In this document: one piece after another, positions 36,201 through 43,626 of the stretch
How positions within the stretch are numbered: position 1 is the stretch's first letter
Layout of the letters: each line of letters begins with the position of its first letter
From: Candidatus Binatia bacterium
GTDB taxonomy: Bacteria; Desulfobacterota; Binatia; Bin18
NCBI GenBank assembly: GCA_022820725.1
Contig: JAJEFA010000021.1
Coordinates: 124,001 to 188,000, forward strand
Length of the DNA stretch: 64,000 nt
Reading direction: 5' to 3'
The notes under the pieces: model-generated
Told to the model about the DNA's origin: nothing
Database searches by the model: none
Seen by the model: the letters and a program-made list of their open reading frames with translations, nothing else
Translations under genes and position numbers: made by a program

Positions 36201-36358
36201 TGGCCAGACGGATGGGCTACGAAGGAGCCGATGCCGGTTCGCGCGTCTTGACCGAGTACCACCGCCAGCGGGAAGCGATTCGGGCGTGTTATAGCCGTCT
36301 GTTTGAGAGAGAACAGGGAGAGCCGCATGAGCAACAAGCCGGAACAACCATCTCCTGA
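33230..36358 (+). CDS. glnE: bifunctional glutamine synthetase adenylyltransferase/adenylyl-removing enzyme
   Basis: A GlnE protein of up to 1042 residues. Both nucleotidyltransferase domains are complete: VFGMGKLGGEELNFSSDIDL near 208-228 (deadenylylase half) and IVGMGKLGARELNYNSDLDL near 743-763 (adenylylase half). Each is followed by the GRGGIREIEF or GRGGLVDVEF motif of the linked helical domain. It sets glutamine synthetase activity in answer to GlnK and glutamine. The start is uncertain: the GTG at 33230 has no ribosome site. It overlaps the following S1-domain gene by 32 bp. No glnA lies in the window. Confidence 0.94.
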   Translation: MPALSDASSAFTSGAISSDILRPLLSLRERLTACWPHIISGVAHAPAPSLAAVNLSRLLEHGSGTEAVLQSAELSRDLLFLLGASQHLSNVLIQQEQNWEAVFLTDRGAAEKSTAAHLQACRSSLLCDLPKDDFLRGLRAYRNREYLRIGMRDLLARASLEETTRDLSALADAAVQTAYEYTRARMERDYGVACVEEAGEKRPIAFVVFGMGKLGGEELNFSSDIDLIYLYECDAGLTTGGKKGQIDTRTYFTELAQRLTQALSSAGAGGFVFRVDLRLRPDGTNGQIINSLANTLLYYESWGQTWERLALLKARPIAGEPALGERFLREVAPFILRRYLDFTMVEDTKELKMRIERSLHRTDRERLNVKLGRGGIREIEFVTQVLQLIHAGKDPRVLGRNTLEVLDRLVEGTYLAAADRDALAAAYRFLRQVEHKIQMVHDRQTHTLPGSEDDLRALARRLRIADRTEDAQDALGVFLATLQEHTQAVHTIFRSLFHVPEGGSETDETEEQAAIAALFDELHDPERTQQRLEQLGFRELTQTYERLRLLHDGPSYAPAPPRRRELLYTLAPTLFHEICRSADPDRALAVMADLIASIGARSSFLSLLRENPHTLRTLIGLFGTSSYLSRIFLRRPELLDSLVRADLIHLYKSQELMRDELMARIQGAPELEDRLDILRQYRHEEFLRIGINDTNGQLDFPSVSVQLSYLAEACLHGAYETARAALLEKLGRTDLPGRIVIVGMGKLGARELNYNSDLDLIFLYEPDSSSPAGQDGSDLVAQEIFAKLVQRLISVLQVQTREGAVYTIDTRLRPSGRAGSLVSSMAAFTRYHQTQAQLWERQALIKARAVAGDPGLAVRVNALFERYVYSESIRTADVAEIQRLRGRMESELAGETSERFNIKTGRGGLVDVEFLVQMLQLRYGHRLPALRHRDTLSTLDALRACQVLSREESQLLKRGYQFLRRLENRLRIERDQPVEALERNAEQLTSLARRMGYEGADAGSRVLTEYHRQREAIRACYSRLFEREQGEPHEQQAGTTIS

Positions 36359-37772
36359 AGAGGCCATGACTGAAGAGAGCTTTGCTACCCTGCTCGAACA
36401 GGAACAGACCGGACCAGCGCTGAGCAGCGGCCAGGTGGTGAAGGGCCATGTCATCCTCATTAGTGCGGACAGTGTCTTCATTGATGTCCGGGATAAAGGG
36501 GAGGGGATTATTGACCGGGCCGAGCTCGAAAACGAGCAGGGGGAGTTTGATGTTGCAGTGGGAGACGAGGTGGAAGCCACCGTACTCTCAACCGAGGGGG
36601 AACTCCGGCTGTCCCGTAAACTGCTCAAGGGCGCGCAGGCACGCCAGCGCTTAGCCCTCGCCGTGGAGAATAGCTTACCGGTGGAAGGCACGGTCGCGCG
36701 GGAAACCAAAGGGGGCTACGAAGTGACGGTCGCCGGGATGCGGGCCTTTTGTCCCTACTCTCAGATGAGCCTCCACCGGCCTGATTCTCCGGAAGAATTT
36801 CTTAACCAGACGTTTGAGTTCTACGTCACGCAGTACAGTGAGCGGAATATCGTTCTTTCCCGTCGCCGACTCCTCGAAGAACAGGCCGAGCGCGCCGCAG
36901 AAGAGACGCGGCAAAAGCTGGTCCCGGACGCAGTCCTGCCGGGGACGGTCGCCTCGCTGACCAATTTTGGCGCGTTTATCGACCTTGGCGGCGTGCAGGG
37001 CTTGGTGCATATCTCCGAGATTAGCCACTCCCGGCTGGGAAGCCCGGCCGACCACCTGAGCGTTGGCGAGGCGGTCACCGTCAAAGTGCTGAGCGTTGAC
37101 GCAAAAACCGGCAAGGTCGGGCTGAGTATGAAAGCCCTGGAGGACGACCCTTGGAGCACTGCCGGAGCGCACCTGCGTGAACGCCAGGTGGTGACTGGTC
37201 GTCTGATTCGGATGACGGACTTTGGTGTCTTTGTCGAGCTGCTCCCTGGCGTTGACGGACTGCTGCATCTGAGTGAAATCCCCCGCAGCCAACAGGGCGT
37301 GATCAAAGAGGCAACTGCGACCAACCAGGAAGTGACCGTGCTCATCCTCTCGATTGACACCGAGGAGCGGCGGATTGCCCTGGCCTTGGCCCCAGAGGGG
37401 CTCGCTCCGGGCGATCACGCCGAGGAACTGGACCTGACACAAGGCACGATCCTGACCGGTACGGTCGAGCGGGTTGAGTCGTTCGGGGTATTCGTCCGGC
37501 TCGGCCCTGGGCAGACCGGACTGATTCCCAATGCAGAGATGGGAACACCGCGTGGGACCGACCACCGTAAAGAGTTTCCTCCCGGCACAGAGGTAAAGGT
37601 TGCCGTCCTGGCTGTCGAAGAGGGGGGGAGACGCATCCGCCTGTCCCGCACCAAGGTGCGCGCCCATGAAGAGCAGGCAGAAACCCAGGCGTACCTGGCT
37701 TCAAGCCAGCAAGGGCAGGGGTTTGGACTCAGCCTGGGCGATCTGTTGCAGCAGAGCAAACGAAAAAAATAG
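36327..37772 (+). CDS. S1 RNA-binding-domain protein (ribosomal protein S1-like, five domains)
   Basis: A 481-residue protein with five S1/OB-fold repeats at roughly 35-100, 110-185, 200-275, 285-360 and 375-450. Typical strands are TNFGAFIDLGGVQGLVHISE, TDFGVFVELLPGVDGLLHLS and ESFGVFVRLGPGQTGLIPNA. An acidic Glu-rich start precedes them. It would bind mRNA and may serve as ribosomal protein S1 or a translation helper; a normal S1 in Gram-negatives has six domains. The ATG at 36327 has GGGAG upstream and lies inside the end of glnE, so the two are coupled. Confidence 0.85.
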   Translation: MSNKPEQPSPEEAMTEESFATLLEQEQTGPALSSGQVVKGHVILISADSVFIDVRDKGEGIIDRAELENEQGEFDVAVGDEVEATVLSTEGELRLSRKLLKGAQARQRLALAVENSLPVEGTVARETKGGYEVTVAGMRAFCPYSQMSLHRPDSPEEFLNQTFEFYVTQYSERNIVLSRRRLLEEQAERAAEETRQKLVPDAVLPGTVASLTNFGAFIDLGGVQGLVHISEISHSRLGSPADHLSVGEAVTVKVLSVDAKTGKVGLSMKALEDDPWSTAGAHLRERQVVTGRLIRMTDFGVFVELLPGVDGLLHLSEIPRSQQGVIKEATATNQEVTVLILSIDTEERRIALALAPEGLAPGDHAEELDLTQGTILTGTVERVESFGVFVRLGPGQTGLIPNAEMGTPRGTDHRKEFPPGTEVKVAVLAVEEGGRRIRLSRTKVRAHEEQAETQAYLASSQQGQGFGLSLGDLLQQSKRKK

Positions 37773-37784
37773 GCAGTGCCCGGC

Positions 37785-38480
37785 CTACGACTGCTGTGAG
37801 AGGCTGGCGCGTAGCCGCCGTACGCCCTCGCCTGGGCCACCCGGTGCGCCAAAGACGGCGGAACCGGCCACCAGCAGAGAGGCTCCCGCAGCCACAACCG
37901 CCGGGGCCGTGGTCGGATCAATGCCACCGTCAATCTCAATTGCCGCCTGAGCCTCGCGTTCCTGCAACAACTGCTGGAGGCGACGGACCTTCTGGGTGCT
38001 TGAACCAATAAAGCGCTGCCCGCCAAACCCAGGGTTTACGCTCATGATGAGCACCTGATCGAGGATATCGATCACCTCTTCGAGGCTGGTAATGGGGGTG
38101 CTGGGGTTGAGCACGACCCCGGCTTGCTTGTCGAGCTGTTTAATCTGCTCAACAGTGCGATGCAGATGCGGGCAGGCTTCCTGATGCACCAGGATGATAT
38201 CCGCACCGGCGCTGGCGAAATCGGCCAGATACCGCTCGGGCTCGACAATCATCAGGTGGACATCGAGCGGCAGGCTGGTGCTCTTGCGGACGGCCTCGAC
38301 AACCAGCGGACCGATGGTGATGTTGGGCACGAAACGGCCATCCATCACATCGACGTGGATACGGTCCGCTCCGGCCTGCTCAACCTCGGCAATTTGTTGG
38401 CCGAGACACCGAAAGTCGGCGGAGAGAATCGAGGGGAAAATCTGTACGGCTGCCATATCTGTTTCCGACGATACAGACAT
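37785..38480 (-). CDS. rpe: ribulose-phosphate 3-epimerase
   Basis: A 231-residue TIM-barrel enzyme interconverting ribulose 5-phosphate and xylulose 5-phosphate in the pentose phosphate or Calvin pathway. The metal ligands and catalytic residues are clear: H42 and D44 in RIHVDVMDGRFVPN, H75 in PLDVHLMIVEPERY, and the Asp of IEIDGGID. MSVNPGFGGQ is the phosphate loop. An alternative start is the ATG at 38456, which removes eight residues and leaves the usual length. Convergent with the S1-protein gene, 12 bp apart. Confidence 0.93.
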   Translation of the reverse strand: MSVSSETDMAAVQIFPSILSADFRCLGQQIAEVEQAGADRIHVDVMDGRFVPNITIGPLVVEAVRKSTSLPLDVHLMIVEPERYLADFASAGADIILVHQEACPHLHRTVEQIKQLDKQAGVVLNPSTPITSLEEVIDILDQVLIMSVNPGFGGQRFIGSSTQKVRRLQQLLQEREAQAAIEIDGGIDPTTAPAVVAAGASLLVAGSAVFGAPGGPGEGVRRLRASLSQQS

Positions 38481-38508
38481 AGCACAACCGGTGTAGGGTG
38501 ACTATGGA

Positions 38509-38652
38509 ATGAACGAAGTCATCGCCCGTATCAAGATCAATACGCTACCCGAAGCCGCTGGCTGGGGCATGCGCATCACCTTCGTTGCCGAGGGCGAGTT
38601 GACAGAGGAGCCCGCGATCAAAGTACGAGAATCGCAAGAAGACCAGAAATAG
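38509..38652 (+). CDS. possible 47-residue small protein
   Basis: An open frame MNEVIARIKINTLPEAAGWG, continuing MRITFVAEGELTEEPAIKV and a charged tail. It is divergent from rpe and fills most of an otherwise empty 210 bp gap. Amino-acid use looks protein-like, with a likely strand-rich core, but no ribosome site better than AGGGTGA is present and I recognise no family. Confidence 0.4.
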   Translation: MNEVIARIKINTLPEAAGWGMRITFVAEGELTEEPAIKVRESQEDQK

Positions 38653-38690
38653 CCGCGCGGACACCCCCGCCACTAACCTTCAAGGGTAGT

Positions 38691-39983
38691 CTATTCGGCC
38701 TCGCTTTGCTTGCGGTAGGTTGATGTAGCAAAATCGATGAATGCCACGGCCGTGCCGACAGCAAGACGCGCGTGGCGCGGCTCTAGACTGCGGTGCTTCC
38801 CATCCCGTCCGTGGCCTGAACCGTAAAGACCTCGAAGCTCGGCTAGATACTGTGTTAACGCTGAGAGATTGCGTAGGAGCAGCTTTATTATATCGGCGCC
38901 TTTCGCTTCGTCCGAAATCCCTTCAGGAACAAGTTTCAGTTCCTTCGTCACCATTTTGGTGAGCTTGGGCAGGTCCGCCTTCTTAGGGATGGTTACTCCA
39001 CGTTTTTCCAGGATGCTCTTGCAGCAGGATTCCACCAGCTCTTTCGCGGTTCCAATCGCGAGTGCGGGATCACTATCGACAGCCTTCTCTAGTCGCTCAA
39101 TTTCTTTTTGCATCCAGCTCGCATCAAGCGCGTCGGCGACGGTTCGCGCACGAGAAACAGATCGCCTGTCTGTCAGTTGTAAGGGCTTGGCGACAAATCG
39201 AGGGCGGCCGGCGATCTTCTCTTCCTCGACTAGATGCCACCCTTCACGTCTAAGTTGGTCATTGAACTCGCTCACGAGTTTGAGCGCTTCATTCTGGTCC
39301 GATCTGACGACGGGATGCAACACTTCGCACAAGAAGCGGAGAAACATCTCCACAGGCCCGCCGATCAGACCAAATCGGGCATCGTCATAAACCCAGTCGT
39401 CTTCCCAATCGTCATTGTTAAAACGATGCTGCCTGATATCACCGGACGCCGTTTTGTAACGACTATCATAAGAGGGAAGCGCCTCAAGGTCATAGAGGCG
39501 ACTCAAGAACGCTACGTCATCCATCCTGCCGTACCATTTGACGTTATCGAGCTTCAGTCCGTCGATAATATTGCGTCGGGTCACCGCCGATACATCTCCT
39601 TTTTGTTCGCGCCATTCTGGCCGGATAGAGACTTTTGGTGTGATCTTCACATTGAACCAATCATCCGTGAACTGCTTGATGACAGGGTCCAGACAGTTCG
39701 AAATCTGTTCTTCAAGAGCTTCTTTCTTCGTGCCGAGTTGAGCGTATTCTACTGCGTCTATTTCGAACGTAATCGTCCATATCGGCGTGCCACTATCCCG
39801 GTCGTATCCGGTCTCAGCGACACTAGCTGTTGAGGTGCGCACGATTGAGGCGGCTTCAGCCATGCCACCCGCGACTAGCATGGCTGTGGTCGTGGCAAGA
39901 TACTTATCGGGCTGCTCTTCAATCCTTTTCATGAGGTGGTCTTGGTTTGTTGGGCAGTCCAGTTCATCGCAGCGGACCTTCAC
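38691..39983 (-). CDS. abortive-infection-type protein (AbiJ-NTD3-like plus Abi C-terminal domain)
   Basis: About 430 residues in three parts. The N-terminal ~120 residues are unrecognised. A middle segment (YGRMDDVAFLSRLYDLEALP, DIRQHRFNNDDWEDDWVYDD, CEVLHPVVRSDQNE) resembles the AbiJ N-terminal domain 3. The last ~170 residues (ELVESCCKSILEKRG, then SRRHARLAVGTAVAFIDF-like PRHARLAVGTAVAFIDF) match the Abi C-terminal domain of abortive-infection proteins. It is a candidate phage-defence gene and its base composition is lower in G+C than its neighbours. The GTG at 39983 overlaps the upstream gene's TGA as GTGA; a TTG at 40001 is also open. Confidence 0.65.
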   Translation of the reverse strand: MKVRCDELDCPTNQDHLMKRIEEQPDKYLATTTAMLVAGGMAEAASIVRTSTASVAETGYDRDSGTPIWTITFEIDAVEYAQLGTKKEALEEQISNCLDPVIKQFTDDWFNVKITPKVSIRPEWREQKGDVSAVTRRNIIDGLKLDNVKWYGRMDDVAFLSRLYDLEALPSYDSRYKTASGDIRQHRFNNDDWEDDWVYDDARFGLIGGPVEMFLRFLCEVLHPVVRSDQNEALKLVSEFNDQLRREGWHLVEEEKIAGRPRFVAKPLQLTDRRSVSRARTVADALDASWMQKEIERLEKAVDSDPALAIGTAKELVESCCKSILEKRGVTIPKKADLPKLTKMVTKELKLVPEGISDEAKGADIIKLLLRNLSALTQYLAELRGLYGSGHGRDGKHRSLEPRHARLAVGTAVAFIDFATSTYRKQSEAE

Positions 39984-41254
39984 CCTGAACGCAGATTCCA
40001 ACAGGCAAAGGAGCCCGAAGCGACGGCCTGCGGCGTAAAGGGGGGTGTGAGAGGCAGGGTGTAGACCGTGGGTGCGGTTGTGGCCGGTTGCGCAGCCGCG
40101 TCGGGAAGGTGGCCGGTAAATGTCAGCAGAGTCCCGTCCGGCGCGAGCAAGGAGTGAGAAGCGGCGTACTGGTCGAAAAATGAAAACTGGAGTGTTTGCT
40201 CCCTGCTGGGTAGAAACCGGATCAGTTCCTGGCTTTCTCCGGTTGTTCGGTCATATTGATGCCACCTGAGCTGACTGTGCTGTACGTCTACGCTCAGATA
40301 GACCAAGTTCGTTCCCTGTGGAGCCCACAGGAATCCCGCGACCGGCGTTTCAAGCAGGGTCGTAGTCTGACCGGTGGACAGGTCGAGCAGGTGCAGCGCG
40401 GGAGAGAGCAGGGAGTTCTGGCGTTGGGTACTACTAAAGACCAACGCCTGCCCGTCCGGGGACCACAGCGCTGCGGTCATGCCGCTGGCCTGACTCACCG
40501 GAGCGCTCTCGCCGCTATGGATATCGAACAGGCGTAAGGTCTGGTTGCCGTCGGCCCCCCGTTCCACATAGGTGAGCAACTCACCGTCCGGGGACCAGAC
40601 CGGAACGCGGAACGTCCCCGGACTGATGCTGACCTCCCGGACAACGCTTCCTGTTGCGGCCTCAAGCAGCACGACCCGCCCGGTTTCGTTGTCGCCCACA
40701 TGCGCTGCTACAAGTTGTCCCTGCGGAGCCCACGACCAGAAAAGCGGTGCGCCGGTGAGCAGGGTGTGGGTCTTGCCGGGCTGGGCCATAAAAATCGTTT
40801 CTAACGCAAGCTGGCGGTCGCCGCGCTGCACCAGGACGGTAAACATGTCCGCCTGGGGTGACCAGTTGCCATAAATCGGAGCGCCCTGCCCCAGATTGGC
40901 CCGCTCCCAGGACTCCACGCCATCGGCGGCAACCGTATACACGCTGGCCGGTCCGTTTTCACCCTGTCGGGCAAAGCAGGCGAGCTGTTGACTGTCCGGC
41001 GACCAGGTTGGCCAGGAATAGGTCACGGAAGGTGGGGCAGGTTGCGACTCCGGGTCCTGAGGGCCCTGTGGAGGATACTGGGCTTGCTGGTCCTGCCAAC
41101 TCCAGGTGAGCTGGTGGGTCGTGTCTGACGGGAAGCGGCGCACAAAGATCTGTCCGTCCGGTCCAATATATGCAAGCTGGATAGGTTGCATCGCCTGAGC
41201 AGTGCTGGAAGGGTCGGACTGACCGTTTTGACCTGCCGGACGGCTTTCACTCAC
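39980..41254 (-). CDS. TolB-like WD40/PD40 beta-propeller protein
   Basis: A 424-residue protein made of PD40-type repeats, each with a WSPDG-like turn: WPTWSPDSQQLA, GNWSPQADMF, WSWAPQGQLV, PVWSPDGELLTYV, ALWSPDGQALVFS and FLWAPQGTNLVYL. These form a six- or seven-bladed propeller probably used for protein binding. No signal peptide is seen at the start (MSESRPAGQNGQSDP), unlike periplasmic TolB. It overlaps the Smr gene by 8 bp. The end, SFACWNLRSG, departs from the usual FAxWSP of the last blade, suggesting the tail changed when the abi gene arrived. Confidence 0.75.
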   Translation of the reverse strand: MSESRPAGQNGQSDPSSTAQAMQPIQLAYIGPDGQIFVRRFPSDTTHQLTWSWQDQQAQYPPQGPQDPESQPAPPSVTYSWPTWSPDSQQLACFARQGENGPASVYTVAADGVESWERANLGQGAPIYGNWSPQADMFTVLVQRGDRQLALETIFMAQPGKTHTLLTGAPLFWSWAPQGQLVAAHVGDNETGRVVLLEAATGSVVREVSISPGTFRVPVWSPDGELLTYVERGADGNQTLRLFDIHSGESAPVSQASGMTAALWSPDGQALVFSSTQRQNSLLSPALHLLDLSTGQTTTLLETPVAGFLWAPQGTNLVYLSVDVQHSQLRWHQYDRTTGESQELIRFLPSREQTLQFSFFDQYAASHSLLAPDGTLLTFTGHLPDAAAQPATTAPTVYTLPLTPPFTPQAVASGSFACWNLRSG

Positions 41255-41951
41255 GCTTGGCCCCCTCCCACATCAGGACGGGCTTTTTCTGGCCGCGTTT
41301 TCGTCTCAGGAGGATGTACATGGCCCCGGGGCCGCCATCGTGGGTACGGGCGGTGGAAAAGGCCAACACCATCTTTGCCAGCCGGCCTCGGGTGAGCCAC
41401 TGCTTCATTTTATCCTTGAGGATCGGGAATTGCCCAGGAGAGTTCTTGCCACGGCCATGAATAACGAGGACACAGCGGATACCCGCCTGGGTGGCCCGGT
41501 TGAGAAACTGCTCCAACTCGGGCTTGGCCTCATCCGCCTTCATCCCGTGCAGGTCCAGGGCCGCCTGGCGCGCAAATTTTCCTTGTCTCAGCTTGCGGAC
41601 CAAGCCCGTATCCAGGCCAACGACACAGCCCTCGACATACTCGTCGGTATCCGTGACATCAAAATCGCTCCGCCCGGCGACCAGATCGTATAACTCGGCA
41701 ATGGCCTCGTTCTCACTGTCTTGTGGAGACCGGCTGGAGAGGGCGGGCGGGGGGTTGCTGACCCGTGTGTCTGACTTGAGCCGGGTGACATCCTGCATGG
41801 CCAGCTGAAAAAGGTCCGCGGAACTTTCCTCAGTCTTTTCAACGGGATTGGACGCACTGCTCGGCGAAGCCGCTGTGGTTGCAGCCCGCTCGGCGATGGA
41901 CGGTTTGAGCGTTTTTTTGAGTTGGCGAAAAGGCGTATTGAAGCCCGCCAT
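41247..41951 (-). CDS. Smr-domain protein (MutS2/Smr endonuclease-like)
   Basis: A 234-residue protein. The last 100 residues are a complete Smr domain: LDLHGMKADEAKPELEQFL, then VLVIHGRGKNSPG and the closing GGPGAMYILLRRK. Stand-alone Smr proteins nick DNA or cleave stalled mRNA. The first half is low-complexity and charged (AERAATTAASPSSASNPVE). I use the ATG at 41951 with CGGAG upstream; the open frame starts 91 codons earlier but that stretch is not protein-like and overlaps the divergent RlpA gene. Confidence 0.87.
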   Translation of the reverse strand: MAGFNTPFRQLKKTLKPSIAERAATTAASPSSASNPVEKTEESSADLFQLAMQDVTRLKSDTRVSNPPPALSSRSPQDSENEAIAELYDLVAGRSDFDVTDTDEYVEGCVVGLDTGLVRKLRQGKFARQAALDLHGMKADEAKPELEQFLNRATQAGIRCVLVIHGRGKNSPGQFPILKDKMKQWLTRGRLAKMVLAFSTARTHDGGPGAMYILLRRKRGQKKPVLMWEGAKRE

Positions 41952-42058
41952 GGCTCCGTATGGTACACGGGAAACACGATGAGGACAAGCAACCGGAGGG
42001 AGAGGTGAGATGACACGATTCGTTGCTCGCTCCAGTCGCCTGTGTGTATAATCAGGCG

Positions 42059-43027
42059 ATGCAGGGGTGGAGGTGGCAGGTATGGATGCTGACGGGTATC
42101 CTGGCGGGGTGCAGTGCGACAACGCAGCCGGTTCAGCCCGTTCGGTTTTTCCCAGCCACTCCAGTAGCTCCTGTTCCGAGTCCGTTTCAGTCCACGTCCA
42201 AACCCTTGCCCACTCTTCCAGCATCTCCCGTCGCTACGCCTCTTCATCCTCTGCCTGAGTCCTCGACAGAGCTTGCGGCGGCCCCGGTTGTTACTCCTCT
42301 CCAGCCCGTGCCTGCGTCACTGCCCGCTGCTTCTGTGGCTCCTGTAGTCCCTCCTCTCCATGACACGCCTGAACCACTGATCGATCCGAAGAGCCCGTCC
42401 GTCTCGCCGCCGTCCGATCCGGGAACCGTGGTGCCGTTTGAACCACAGCCGGTGGTTCGTCCCTCCCGTTTTATGCAGACCGGCATCGCCTCATGGTATG
42501 GGCCGGGGTTTCACGGCAAGCGAACGGCAAATGGCGAAATCTATGACCAGAACGCCCTGACCGCAGCCCATCGGAGCCTGCCGCTGGGAACCCAGGTGAT
42601 GGTGACAAACCTTGAGAATGAGCGGGCGATTGAAGTCCGCATCAACGACCGGGGGCCATTTGTGGAAGGGCGTATCATTGACCTGTCTCTGGCAGGGGCA
42701 AAAAGCATTGGCGTGTATGCCCCAGGGACTGCGCTGGTGCGAATCGAGGTGCTGTCCGCTCCGACTCCCCGGCTTGCGGTCTTGTACGCCGCCCAGGTCG
42801 GCTCTTACACCGATGCGGACAAAGCGTCGAATCTGAAGCAGGCGCTAACACAACACTTCTCGTCGGTGTATATCAGTCCGTTGTCAAGCGGACGGTTTCG
42901 ATACTACCAAGTCCGTCTCGGACCGTTCACCGAACGTGTCCAGGCCGAGCGCCAGGCCCGTTCCGCGGCCCGGGCCGGCCTGCAAAGCGTGGTGGTCGAA
43001 GAAGACGACCGCTGGGCTGAGTGGTAG
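42059..43027 (+). CDS. rlpA: RlpA-family septal lipoprotein with SPOR domain
   Basis: A 322-residue lipoprotein. The signal ends in the lipobox LAGC, Cys18. A long Pro-rich linker (about 25-140) precedes the double-psi beta-barrel: GIASWYGPGFHGKRTANGE, ALTAAHRSLPLGTQVMVTN and INDRGPFVEGRIIDLS, with the catalytic-type His and Asp. The C-terminal SPOR domain (AAQVGSYTDADKASNLKQAL) binds denuded peptidoglycan at the septum. RlpA acts as a lytic transglycosylase in some bacteria. Confidence 0.9.
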   Translation: MQGWRWQVWMLTGILAGCSATTQPVQPVRFFPATPVAPVPSPFQSTSKPLPTLPASPVATPLHPLPESSTELAAAPVVTPLQPVPASLPAASVAPVVPPLHDTPEPLIDPKSPSVSPPSDPGTVVPFEPQPVVRPSRFMQTGIASWYGPGFHGKRTANGEIYDQNALTAAHRSLPLGTQVMVTNLENERAIEVRINDRGPFVEGRIIDLSLAGAKSIGVYAPGTALVRIEVLSAPTPRLAVLYAAQVGSYTDADKASNLKQALTQHFSSVYISPLSSGRFRYYQVRLGPFTERVQAERQARSAARAGLQSVVVEEDDRWAEW

Positions 43028-43036
43028 CGCCCCGTG

Positions 43037-43363
43037 TCAACGCTCGCTCTTGGTCTCGTTTTGAATCCAGTCCACATAGTCCGTGGTCCCGGCGAGCACG
43101 GGCAGCGCGATAATCTCGGGAAGGTCGTACGAATGGAGGGCGCGGACACGCACCGCCAGGGCCTCAAAGAGACGCGCCTGGGTTTTGATGACCATCTGCC
43201 ATTCCCGGTCGTCCGCAATACGCCCCTCCCAGCGATAGAGCGACCGCATCGGGCTGGTTACATTCACACAGGCGGCGAGGCGTTCCTCAAGCAGGGCCGT
43301 GGCAATGGTCTCAGCTTCGCGCTCGGAGCCGACCGTGACCAGGACAACGATGGCCGGCGTCAC
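43037..43363 (-). CDS. cutA: CutA1 divalent-ion tolerance protein
   Basis: A 108-residue CutA1, a trimeric ferredoxin-like-fold protein linked to copper tolerance. Landmarks are ERLAACVNV, YRWEGRI and YDLPEIIALPV, with the PII-like topology. Its ATG overlaps the glutaredoxin-like gene stop by 4 bp. It is last in a three-gene coupled operon with a CorC/HlyC transporter. Confidence 0.92.
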   Translation of the reverse strand: MTPAIVVLVTVGSEREAETIATALLEERLAACVNVTSPMRSLYRWEGRIADDREWQMVIKTQARLFEALAVRVRALHSYDLPEIIALPVLAGTTDYVDWIQNETKSER

Positions 43364-43626
43364 GGCAGCACCCTCGTCTCCGCCCCGGAGCGGTGCAGAC
43401 GCCGGCGCAGCGCTCCAGCGGTGAGTCGGTATTTGAACGCCTTACTGTCATTGATAAACAGCACGGGAATGTCCTGGCCAAAACGGGCTTCGAGTTCCGG
43501 CTGAGCCGAGATATCGATTTCCGTTACGGTGAAAGCCGTGTCGGCCTGGACCTCGGCCACAATCGCTTTCATGTCGTCACACAAGCAGCAGCCCGGACGA
43601 GAATACAGGGTCACCGAGGGCGTCAT
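43360..43626 (-). CDS. glutaredoxin-like protein (DUF836)
   Basis: An 88-residue thioredoxin-fold protein beginning TPSVTLYSRPGCCLCDDM, with the redox pair Cys13 and Cys16 and the cis-Pro segment DIPVLFINDS. It belongs to the short glutaredoxin-like DUF836 group. It overlaps the transporter upstream and cutA downstream by 4 bp each, so the three proteins are made together, perhaps for metal or redox stress. Confidence 0.88.
   Translation of the reverse strand: MTPSVTLYSRPGCCLCDDMKAIVAEVQADTAFTVTEIDISAQPELEARFGQDIPVLFINDSKAFKYRLTAGALRRRLHRSGAETRVLP

Noticed and set aside
35495..36709. A 404-codon frame antisense to glnE and the S1 gene
   Set aside because: It spans two well-supported sense genes and has no recognisable domain.
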